From contig OX442416.1 in the NCBI GenBank assembly GCA_949361645.1, positions 10,483,869 to 10,547,868 of the forward strand: 64,000 nt of DNA, written 5' to 3'. The position numbers and the translations under genes are program-made. The DNA is from Spongilla lacustris. Its lineage: Eukaryota > Porifera > Demospongiae > Spongillida > Spongillidae. Positions 28,926 to 39,900 of this stretch are shown piece after piece. The notes beneath the pieces are model-generated. The model did no database searches. It saw nothing but the letters and a program-made list of their open reading frames with translations, and had not been told where the DNA came from. How positions within the stretch are numbered: the first letter of the stretch is position 1; every line of letters starts with the position of its first letter.

Positions 28926-29220
28926 GCATAAGTAGTAGATAAGGGGAACAGTAGGGGTAGTGATAGGTAAGGGGAGGAGTAGGTGTAGGGAAGAGTAGGA
29001 CTATTACACCAACTCCCCCTACTGTTCCCCTACCTACCACTAGGGGAGGAGTAGGGATAATAGTAGGCTAGGTGAAGAATAGGGGTAGTGGTAGGTAAGG
29101 GGAGGAGTAGGGGTAGTAGTAAGTACTAGTAAGGGGAGGAGTAGGGGTAAGGGGAGAAGTAGGAGTAGGGGTAAGGGGAGAAGTAGGAGTAGTGGTTGTA
29201 AGGGGAGGAGATACTGCTTT
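28926..29220. repeat. GGGGAGGAGTAGG-type purine-rich repeat
   Basis: Irregular repeats of AAGGGGAGGAGTAGGGGTAG with an inverted CT-rich copy at 29003-29040. Confidence 0.85.
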
Positions 29221-29682
29221 GACCATATATACGTACCACAGTTGTCCAGTGGTGTAATGCTGGTACCAGGTGCGTCACAGTAAGTTGCGCGATCAAGTAT
29301 GGCATTCAAGAAGATGGAGCGGACCGTGTGGCAAGAGTAGCCTCTTTTTGGTATCGGTAACAAGCTTCCCTTTCCTTTGCTCTGAGGCAAAAGTGGCTTC
29401 AAGAGTCAGTCTCTGACAGTCTGCCTGACCGTCGCCATTCTCAATCATAAACACGTGTTATTCGATTTTAATAGTCGTGAAAATTAGTTATTGCTGCCAG
29501 GATGTAAGAGTTTACAGCAGTACGTTACGTAGTAAGGGTAATATGAAAGAGTTTGAGAGGTTTATAGACACCCCAAGTTTCACAAGGCTAGACAGACGCC
29601 ATTTTTAGTCCATTAATTTGGCCGCATGGCCGGCTGACCGTTTTCCAGGCAAGCGCTTTTTATACGCGCACTCGATCTTTAA

Positions 29683-30976
29683 TCTGCTGTTGGGGATTAG
29701 CATAGTATGTGTGGTATAATGTATTGTATTGTCACGTGAAGGTACCTACCACCGCCACCCTGACCAAGCCATCGCTACCAGGATTAACCATCGAAATGAA
29801 GTAGCAGCCGAGAATGGGCGAGGACGCCAGGAGAAGGGGACAGAGGTGAAGGCAAGAGCCAGTGTTAGGGCCAGAGCTGGAACCGAGGGTGAGTGCCAGA
29901 GCCGCAGAGTTGCGAATAGAAGGCCAGAACCAGAATAAGGCTGAGAGTGAGCAAGGAAAAGTCCTGCCGCCGGGGAGGTGAGCGTCCTGCCGCCGGGGAG
30001 GTGAGCGTCCTGCCGCCGGGGAGGAAAAGTCCTGCCGCCGGGGAGGAGAGAGTCCTGCCGCCGGGGAAATGAGCGTCCTGCCGCCGGGGAGGAAAAGTCC
30101 TGCCGCCGGGGAGGAGAAAAAGAGCGAGTGCCGCCCTACCAGAGGGAAAGAGCGAGAGCCGCCCTACAAGAGGGAAAGAGCGAGAGCCGCCCTACAAGAG
30201 GGAAAGAGCGAGAGCCACCCTACAAGAGGGAAGGAGCGAGGGAGAATGGAACGCAAGGAGTAGCGTATACTAGTATCAGAGAGTGTATGTGCGGGAAAGC
30301 AGGCGGGCAAAGAAGAGCAGAAGCGATAGAGTGTATGAAATGACGACGGAGAAAGAAAAGAACGAATATTTGACTTCGGGGGAAGGGAGATGTGGTGTAA
30401 TGTATTGTCACGTGCGGTGCGCGTGGGAAAGGGAGATGTGGTATAATGTATTGTATTGTCACGTGCGGTGCCGTGATAACAGTCAAGACCTAATAATCCT
30501 ACAGTATGCATGTGAAATGCAGGATTAAATTCCACATGTTTTACAAGTACCTATAGCACTAGCTGTGCTGATTGACACTTTGAGGCATGCTTAGGTAATA
30601 CCTAACAAAAGGAGGTGATTTGTGCCTGTCAAAAAGGGGAGGAGGTGGCTTGTTCATACCGCCAGTACTGATGCCAATTGTATAAACATACGTGTACATG
30701 AAAATACTCTAATGTATCACAGCTATGATGTTTTATAATTGTGATGTGATGAATCCATGTAAATGGAAGGAAAACTCCAATGCAATATCCTGCATTTTGC
30801 CATGCATACGTGTACAATTTTAGCAGCTTTATGCATGTACATGTAAGAAGTACATACATGTGTGACTTTCTCTGTGTACTATGCTAGTTACAGTGTGTAC
30901 ATGTATGTTGCCCAATTTCAAATGGTTAAATTTGCAGCATTCAAAGTACATGTAGCACTGTATACTCTTTCATCAG
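29683..30976. other. GC/GA-rich repeats between direct copies of a 27-bp flank
   Basis: Two tandem repeats: 23-bp GTCCTGCCGCCGGGGAGG type (29946-30115, about 7 copies) and 28-bp GAGCGAGAGCCGCCCTACAA type (30120-30245, 4-5 copies). They lie between direct copies of GGTATAATGTATTGTATTGT plus CACGTG at 29713-29738 and 30440-30465. An open frame over them (30069-30263) is low complexity and not supported as a gene. From 30480 to 30976 nothing is recognised. Confidence 0.65.
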
Positions 30977-31075
30977 AATGGTCGGAATCCATTGTGGATA
31001 GCTAGTTATTGTGGACATCTTGATGTAGTAAAGAAGCTCATTGAAGCTGGAGCCAATGTCAATCAGGCCGAAAAG
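30977..31075 (+). CDS. Ankyrin-repeat exon (33 codons)
   Basis: Acceptor TTTCATCAG, then NGRNPLWIASYCGHLDVVKK and LIEAGANVNQAEK, phase 0 at both ends, donor GTGGGC. This copy has the best donor of the series. It is the last ankyrin unit before the 2A/Death gene, so the 24-31 kb units may be the 3' part of an upstream paralogue. Confidence 0.72.
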
Positions 31076-32263
31076 GTGGGCACTGGCTGCATCGACATAT
31101 CATACACTGGTTCATGGCCTCCAACTGCAGTAGATCAAGTGTCCATGCTGCATCATGCATGGACACTCCTTTGGCTCCTTCACCGCTGAAGCCCGCACCA
31201 CCACTCATTCAGACCTTGCTAGTGGTACATTGCCAGCAAACCTGTGGGAAGGAAATTGGGCTGGTGAGTACAGCACTCACAAGCATGTGCAGAAGAACCT
31301 GGACCTTCAGACGCTGATGTGCAGACAGTGTGTCACACTGGCTTCCACCAGCTCTCAACCAATCTTCTGAGGGAGAAAGGAGCAGAGTCCATCCATACCA
31401 AGTTTGACTTCTTGCAACGTATACGTACCATTCGGTACATGACCCAGTTAGAAGACTGTCCTTGATTATGATGGAGCACCTGCTTCCTATAGGTCCACAA
31501 AACGTGGCAGCGATCCCTCCCCCTGATACAGTCCGGTGCCGTTAAATTCACGATATTTCAGCAATACGCATCTCTAGCCCCAAAAAAGGCGGCTATAAGC
31601 AGATAATGGAATCAGTTAGAACCTTCTGTTATCTCTAAGATTTAGCTTGAATCAAAACTTTCTACTGGTCGGGAGCGTGGAAAACTTACTTCAAAGTGGA
31701 GAGGTACGTTGTGGGTTACCCGCTTTCACGAGCCATAACTTGCCATAGCGTAAAAACTATAACACGAGAAACGCAGTGTATGTAGAAAGATGATGCTTCT
31801 TTAGTTTCGAGGTTTTAAATGACGCTGGTATAATTCCTGTTTTTGTACAGGAGGCTCACGTTTCTTGGCTCTGGTTGCCTAGGACGTTGCTAAGGGATAC
31901 GTAATCATTTCAGTTATAAACCTACTGTCCACAAAATATATGGCCGCAAATTAACATCGATAAGTAACGATCCGCATAACGTCATAATGATGTAATACAA
32001 ACAAGACAATGTGTCAACAACACGAAAACAAGATTTTTAACATGAGGCAGCCTTAACTACCCTGAGTGTGCTTGGTGTTTTCAGCCTAAAGCTACCCCTC
32101 TCCCTTACGATATCCGTATATAAATTGGCTGCGCGTTATTAAGGATTGCGATATGAAGAGTGCGCATATGGTATAGTCTCTAGTACGACGATAAACCAGA
32201 TAAATGGGAGGGCATTCGATGGTAAAATGAACAAGATACAGCTCTCTCAAAAAACGCCATTTT
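31076..32263. other. Intergenic, no recognised gene
   Basis: An open stretch at 31155-31370 has no recognisable domain and no flanking exon. Otherwise non-coding. Confidence 0.45.
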
Positions 32264-33491
32264 AACTCTTTGGACGTATATTGCAATACGAGTGACGTCG
32301 TTAATTGTCACAGGCCCGTAGGCTGGGGGGGTCGGTGGGTTCGGTCGACCCCCCCCCCCCCCCCCCGCTCGTCAGAACTAGTTCCGCTTGCCATGAAAAT
32401 AATTTATTCATAACTTCTATACATGTATAGCTATAGCCCGCGAGAATGAGATAACAATACATGCAGGCTTAGCAACCGCGGGACATCCATTCTAAACGGG
32501 CACCCACGTCCCGCCCACAACAAACAGCCGCGGCGGAACAGGGGGAGGGTCCGTGAATTAATTACGGATGGGTAGAAGTTCCGCAAACCATCAGAATTGC
32601 GGAACTTTTACCCATGCCTACTGTTACATGTAGTCATTTGAGTTGCATACGAAAAATCGCCCGAAAGTTGCCTCGTGTATGCCAGCCTTTAGACTCGCAA
32701 CTCACAAGCCAGACCTACATGTACTTCATTATTGAACGGGAACACAAACTGGGCTATCCATGTTTCTATGCAATTATGCTATGTTTTGTGGCTGAAAAAT
32801 TGCAAAAGTTGCAAAGCGGTTGGGGCTCCGCCCCAGACCCCGATGGGGGAGCTTACAGCGCTCCCCAATACCCCCTAGCTGGGCGAGAGGGGGCCGCGCC
32901 CCCTCCTGCTCCCACCCCCGCACTTAATCAGTTCCACCTTATTGCTTTCCCCCCCCCCCCCCCCCCGTCTCCCGACCAGCCTACGGGCCTGTGTCAGCTA
33001 TGTTTTTAATTATGGCTACCGTAGCTCATTAGTCGCCGAAAACTCGCTGTTCTTGAAGAATCACACGGTTAGCTTAGTTTAAAGATATTACTATGATAAA
33101 AAGGCGTTTTGTGATGATTGTTTTGATATATTTATATTTGGTATTTGAAAAACAACGGTTGCTAACAGCCAAGCGGGCAGGGATTTGAAGCCGTACGTCG
33201 TGTATACTATAAAACAGACCACGAAAACACGATATTTTTGTCCCTTGGTGTTATTTCTAAGGTCCAGGTTTTTTAAAAAGTTTCGCTCTCCCCTATTTTA
33301 GTACAGCAAGCAGGTGCTTGTTCAAAGCCATTAGTGACGATATAGAGGCGCCATTACACATACGGCTGCAGCTGTTAGTTACCGCTTACCATTCAATTAA
33401 TACGTGTGCACATAAATGTGCATGCACTTGGCGGTGAACGCGGGGTGCAATTATTGCACATAAATGTGCACTTGGCGGTGAAAGAGTTAAT
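32264..33491. mobile_element. TTAA-flanked DNA transposon, copy 1 (non-autonomous, interrupted)
   Basis: Starts TTAACTCTTTGGACG (32264) and ends GGTGAAAGAGTTAA (33491): short inverted repeats with TTAA at both ends, as in piggyBac-like elements. It matches copy 2 at 55506-57417 over about 500 bp, including CAGCTATGTTTTTAATTATG and the GATTTGAAGCCGTACGTCGT segment. A second transposon sits inside at 32312-32993. The small secreted-type reading frame of copy 2 is broken here by stops. Confidence 0.78.
32312..32993. mobile_element. DNA transposon with CAGGCCCGTAGGCTGG ends, nested, 5-bp duplication
   Basis: Perfect inverted termini CAGGCCCGTAGGCTGG / CCAGCCTACGGGCCTG. The host pentamer TGTCA lies on both sides, and copy 2 of the host element (about 55551) shows the uninterrupted site with a single TGTCA, proving insertion and a 5-bp duplication. 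Interior segment 32815-32900 (GGGGCTCCGCCCCAGACC and onward) also occurs, inverted, in the element at 56031-57329. Confidence 0.85.
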
Positions 33492-33739
33492 GAGGCCATG
33501 GCGCATCTAGCCGCAAAGGATTTTTGGGGTTTACGGTATTGCAGAGGGCTACGGCTGTGCGCGCGCTACGTTACATATACAATGAATTAATATCGGTATA
33601 GATAACTTAATTCAATAAATGTTTGAATCAACTTGATTCTTACAAATGCGACCTGGAGGAGGACATTATGTCATCCGTAGGGGTGTACGCTTTTTTATTG
33701 GAATAGTAGCACATTAAAACTAAAGGGGTTGTTGACGAG
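33492..33739. promoter_or_regulatory. Putative 5' region of the 2A/Death gene
   Basis: 248 bp between the TTAA transposon and the first candidate ATG. No clear TATA box. Positions 33680-33745 (GGGGTGTACGCTT, CATTAAAACTA, GGTTGTTGACGAGATGGGAG) are repeated in degraded form at about 35777-35855, with ATAGGAG in place of ATGGGAG. Confidence 0.4.
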
Positions 33740-33937
33740 ATGGGAGTTGACATACCTATGTACAGGGCAAGGATCGGGACGTTTTTTAGCCGTAGAAACG
33801 TTACTCGTGGTGATAAGACCGTCAACTTGAAGCGAAGATGGAGAAGAAAAGAGGATGTCTGCAAAGTATCCGATAGAGGTTGTTACCAGGACCGTGACAA
33901 CGGCGCTGATACTAAAGTGCAATCGAGATCAAATGAG
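33740..33937 (+). CDS. Candidate leader exon of the 2A gene
   Basis: 66 codons from ATG 33740, strongly basic (RRNVTRGDKTVNLKRRWRRK), ending SRSNE at donor GTGCGT. It joins in phase 0 over a 61-bp intron (33938-33998, acceptor CTATGCACAG) to the 2A exon. Alternatively the region is untranslated and translation starts nearer the 2A. Codon evidence is too thin to decide. Confidence 0.45.
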
Positions 33938-36900
33938 GTGCGTGTTCAAATGCACATTTCATCGATTAGTGCATGTATATTATTTTTCCTATGCACAGCA
34001 AACGTATGAACCACATCCACATCTGTATGATGCTCACGTGTACGCGGCTGGACAGTTTCTACCGGTGTTATTGGTGATGTCAATAATGTCTGTAAGGCAG
34101 CTATTGATATTGTCTGGCGACGTCGAAATGAACCCCGGACCTTTAGGTCAGCATGGCGAAGGTATTGCCGCTCATTAAATTGTATCCTACCAACATGCAT
34201 GTTGAGAAACGTGCAATATGAAATCTGACGATGGTGGTGTCTTTCGCTTCAGATCCCACCTGCACGCTTAAAAATGTGCTGAATGCTTTAAAAGATGTGG
34301 TGGAATGGAAGTCACTAGGAGTCCAATTGGATATCAGTGCTCCAAAGATAGATGAGATTGATGTTAATAACAGAGGGCAGGTGGCAGAGTGCAGATATGC
34401 TCTGGTAAAGTTCTGGTTGGAGTCAGATGTATCATGCTCCTGGAAGAAGCTCATTGATGCCCTCAAGGCAATTGGTAACTCAGTATTGGCTGAAGAAATA
34501 AGAACTACCTATTGCCCAATGTGCCAAGGTCAGCCGACTAGAATAACAACATGCCTGCATGAACTATTTGCAGGTTTGCTCATTGGGTCAATAGGGGGAT
34601 GGCAACTCTCCCCTGATTATGATATCACTCTCACCCTAGTGATGAGAGTACAAGTGTGATTACTCTGCACTACCATAGTGGAAACATTTGTTTGAATATA
34701 CATGTACCATAGATTCTAGCTCTATGAATGGTATATTCTATGAATATACCATGTATTGTAGTTGTATACAATCTATGAATATAGAGTATATGTAAAGGTA
34801 GGTCTCTACTATCTATGAATACACCATGTACCAACATATACATATTTCCTTGCTAGGATACTGGAGATGTGTGGTATTTACTTTTGTCCCCTGACCAATA
34901 GGTAAATGAACCCACGCATTTCAATATAATCTTATATATACAGCAAAAAGATAAAATTATCCCCTAGGCCCACACGATACTTTGCGTACCGTAGTTCCCC
35001 AAGAATTAGCAAAATTAAAGCAATTCATTACCATATAGTAATTAGGGGTCCTAAATTTTTTTCACTACTGGAACTTTTATTCCCCCCCAAATAACATTGT
35101 AAATCATGTACAAAACATACTATACCACTAAACGGCATCATTCAATGGAGGGGAGACCGAGCTGAGATGGTTGGAGGCAAATTTCACAAAACGGATGCAG
35201 CATTCCCCGTCTGAATGGCAACTGAAAACTTTTGCATTCATGAGGTATACTAGAGAGCTTTAAATTTGTCATCTGTTTTTGGTACAATTAAAAATCTGAA
35301 TGGTGGCCACGGTGTCCTTGATGATCGTACCAATAATGGCAATATTAAAAATTTTATTTAAATCAAACCTCACAATACACATGTTATAAAAATTCAATAA
35401 CGAGCCGCGAATGAAATTTCTAAGATTTTATAGCCAATGCGAATCACTCGTGTGGTGTGAATGCTGCGCAGGCGTTGAGCCAAATATCTGCCAACACGAA
35501 CTTGTTCCCGCGCTCCTTGTCGGACTGCACTGGAACGCAATTTTATTATAATCACTTGATTGGGTACACTCGCATATTTTAATTATAGGTTACACTAGCG
35601 CTCACGCTCCATATGATGTGCTAGTAACAATGTAATGATGCGACATCCCACAAACTTACCACACATGTTTCTCTTTCATCCATGCTTAAAATTGATATAC
35701 CACTCACTTAAAACAAACGGCTATTGTACACGGTACAAACCCAGCAGGACATAATCAATTTTGTCATGTGCATGTGTAGGGGTGTACGCTTATTTACTAG
35801 ACTAGCCCATTAAAACTATACCCTCATGTGCGGAGGAGGTTGTTGACAGGATAGGAGTCGACGTACAATGTAGCTTGACGTACTTTCCTTTGGACTGGTC
35901 ATGAGTGATAAATACATAAATGCATAAATCCATACTGATGGTTATTAAAAATAATTGGATCAGTACATTGAGCCTTCAAATGGACAAATGGGGCCACCCC
36001 CCCGCCCCCCCCCCCCCCCCCCCGACATTATTCAAGCGCAACTGAAATACATTGAACTCACACCATTTTTCTGTGTGAAAATCGATTTTTATGATCTATA
36101 CCTATTCCGTGCCGTGGATACAACAATCGTTAACCCCGCGGGTTAGAAATCCACATTTTCTTTGTAGTTACAGGCATACATCCTTTAAAGTGAAACAAGG
36201 GCGCTGACAATGTAGCTTTGCAATAACACAATTATAGCTGCATGGCACATGCAACCAATTGTGAGGATATTGCCACATCATGACAACCTTTGATGTGAAT
36301 TTGTAGCTCATGATCTAAATAAGTCTAATTACCTCTATGGCCAAATATGTAGGAATTTTGCAAAGAGACTGGGGGAATACAACAAAGCCCTAATGGTAAG
36401 GCGGCTTGTGGTAATGCCCACAAATATGACCTATATGTCTTCAGCCATTTGACCAGGTATTGAGCTCAGGTTTTAATACATGGTTCCTATACGGGTTTAG
36501 AAATCCTGGTGAGAGATTTTTTTATATATCCATTTCAGTTCCCAACAATTTGCGGGCCAATTAAAAAAAAAAAAGTGCTGTCTTCATCGCATTTACAAGG
36601 TATTTGCACTTTCAATGATAAATGATGTTGAAAGACTGAGTGGCAAGAGAATAATCACAAGGCCATGTGTTTGGTGTGCCAAAGATACTTTGCAATCCTA
36701 ACAAAGGGCAAAGTTGGACTCCATAACATGCACTTAGAATAAAAAAACTATTATCATGATATACATGTATCTAGGTACGTATATGTGTACATGTAGCATT
36801 AGGCTATAAAGATAGGTTCAAGAACCCCACAAAAACGTTGTAAACGTGTACCTCTGCTATCATCTTCTCACTGCACTTTTCTTACCTAGATCTTAGAAAA

Positions 36901-39900
36901 AGGGACGAGCTTTTCAGATATGGGCCTGAACTAGAACTTGAAGTAGCTGTCAAAGTCATTATGTTAAAAAAAAACACACTTACGCATGACAATACATGTA
37001 ATACAGCACCATATATAAATATAATTATATACCATCCAACATGTATAGAGCTTTATCAAAACATTTGCTTCATGACCTGAAACCCCATCTACACTGTACT
37101 GAAACAACAAAAAGGAGCAATGTTTGAACATTTTCTTCTTCTTCTCTTAATTGTTCAGCTGCTGTTAGTAGAACTGCAGCTACTGCATTACATTTTATGG
37201 GGATTCTTTTTCAAGCACTGTTCATTTTATTGCATATATATTTTGCATTTGTATTATACTCTTAATTGATTATTAATTAATTCCAGCAGATAAAGAATCA
37301 CCCCAACAAGTTGTTGAACAGCAACATCCTGTATCATCAAAAGGTGATTTATAGCATCAGACAAAAAGTCACCCTTGCTAGATATAAAAAATGTTATAAA
37401 ATTCCCTTATATTTGAATAGCTATAATGTCCAAATGGCTAAAGCTATCGACATTTTGTTTTCAACACTTCATACTACACCAACTAGAACTTCAAGTATAA
37501 TGTATATGTACATGTAGCTTATATATTTTATAAAGACATAAAACGTTATAAAACCACACTTACACATGACAATACATGTAATACAGCACCATAATATAAA
37601 TATATATATATATACCATCCAACATGTATAGAGCTTTATCAAAACATTTGCTTCATGACCTGAAACCCCATCTACACTGTACTGAAACAACAAAAAGGAG
37701 CAATGTTTGAACATTTTCTTCTTCTTCTCTTAATTGTTCAGCTGCTGTTAGTAGAACTGCAGCTACTGCATTACATTTTATGGGGATTCTTTTTCAAGCA
37801 CTGTTCATTTTATTGCATATATATTTTGCATTTGTATTATACTCTTAATTGATTATTAATTAATTCCAGCAGATAAAGAATCACCCCAACAAGTTGTTGA
37901 ACAGCAACATCCTGTATCATCAAAAGGTGATTTATAGCATCAGACAAAAAGTCACCCTTGCTAGATATAAAAAATGTTATAAAATTCCCTTATATTTGAA
38001 TAGCTATAATGTCCAAATGGCTAAAGCTATCGACATTTTGTTTTCAACACTTCATACTACACCAACTAGAACTTCAAGTATAATGTATATGTACATGTAG
38101 CTTATATATTTTATAAAGACATAAAACGTTATAAAACCACACTTACACATGACAATACATGTAATACAGCACCATAATATAAATATATATATATATACCA
38201 TCCAACATGTATAGAGCTTTATCAAAACATTTGCTTCATGACCTGAAACCCCACTGAACTACTGAAACAACTAAAAGGGGTAATGCTTGAACAGCTTCTA
38301 GATAATTTTGCTTTTTCTCTTGTTCATCGGTTAGTAGAACTGCATCTATACTGTATGCTTTACAAATGATGGGGATTCTTTTTAAAGCTCTGTTCATTGT
38401 AATGAATCGTACATTTGTATCAGACTCTCAAATGATTATTCCAGCAGATAAAGAATTACCCCAACAAGTGGTTGAACAGCAACATCCTGTATCATCAAAT
38501 GGTAACATAGCGTCAGCCATTATACACATTATTTTTAGTAACCAGCTTATGTACAAGTAAATGTAGTCTGCATACTTATTTGTGTACAATTGTATTTATC
38601 TTATATCTTAATTATCCTTCACCATTGCATACACAATAAATGCTGGAAAATCCAGTTCCTTTGTGCATAACTCCCTTTGTTTGTATTTTGACTGTCGGCA
38701 AAAGTATAATTTATACTTGCTTTCTGGAATGCTGTCTTACAATTGACTTTATTTGTATGTTTGCGTGATAAATAGTGTGGTAAATATTAGCCGGAGTACA
38801 CTTTCTTGGTGTCACCATTTCCACAAAAAAATTGTTGAGATTGCTATTGCTGTATGTGCTACACTTTTCAAAGAGCATTAACAAAATGGATCAGATTAAG
38901 TAGCCATTTGTAGTAATAACAAGAATATAATTATGTACACCTCCCTAGAGCACAGCCACTTATTTTACTGCACCTATTGTACCAATGAATCCCCCGTAGC
39001 CCTCCTACTGTACCAATGTATCCACTGATCATGTAACCCTCCTACGTACTGTACCAATGTATCCCCTGATCATGTAGCCCACCTACTGTACCAGTGTATC
39101 CTCTGATCATGTAGCTGACAATGGATATGCTAATCATAAGTTAGAGAGAGAGAGGGCTGCAATCAATATCTGCATGGATAATGCTTAATGATCAGGAACA
39201 ACAGTGGGTGGGTTACATACATTGGTACAGTAGGTGGGCTATATGATCAGGGGATACATTTGTACGGTAGGTGGGCTACATGATCAGGGGATACATTTGT
39301 ATACTAGGTACATTTGTACTACAACTCTGTTTTCTTTAGGCGGGGGTGGGGGCGTCGGCAGGACCCTAGGCCCGCCCAGCTCTGAGTCGTGAATGAAAAT
39401 AAATTCATCCACACTTAAAAATGACAAGTTGTCGTTGGAACCAGGGGGATCTTACCAGAACCCTCCAAGTGACTTACATGTGTGGTTAATTAGTGTTACT
39501 AAATGAATCTCAGATTTTTCACTGTAAAGTAAAATTCGTGTATTGTTTAGCAGCTAAGTCATGCTTAGGTCACAGCCCATATTGCCAATTGATTTGCTGA
39601 GTAGTTAGGAACCAGTTTCAGTCGCTATCCATGCAGGCTTCAGTGCTTTTTTATGATGGTGATGCTGATGTTCGTGTGGGTATTTAAAAATATAAAGTTG
39701 TTTCTGGGCGATATCGTTTTCAAAAGTATGTTTAAATAACGCGGTTCCCCCAGACTCAATTGCTTTCACATTTGTGATTATAGCTATTAGACCTCCCCCC
39801 CCCCTCCCCGCTTCCTGAAATGTTGGATCTGCCCCTGCGCACTTATTCCCTCTGTTTTATTTACCACTTTGTAGTGCATAAGTGAGTTATTGTATTTTAT

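Larger units (their letters stand above)
36970..38186. repeat. 583-bp tandem duplication carrying the linker exon, plus diverged third unit
   Basis: 36970-37552 and 37553-38135 are almost identical with an offset of exactly 583 bp; the following sequence to about 38530 is a more diverged, shortened third unit. Each unit holds intron, one linker exon, and part of an inverted-repeat element (ATGTTATAAAATTCCC...TTCAACACTTCATACTACAC) also seen at 42940-43040. Confidence 0.93.

Noticed and set aside
30069..30263. Arg/Glu-rich protein-coding gene
   Set aside because: Low-complexity reading of 23- and 28-bp tandem repeats; no homologous domain, no splice partners.
33855..34178. A single unspliced 107-residue protein including the 2A motif
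   Set aside because: Possible, but a 61-bp GT-AG intron with matching phase (33938-33998) and a splice to the Death exon explain the sequence better; kept only as an alternative start.
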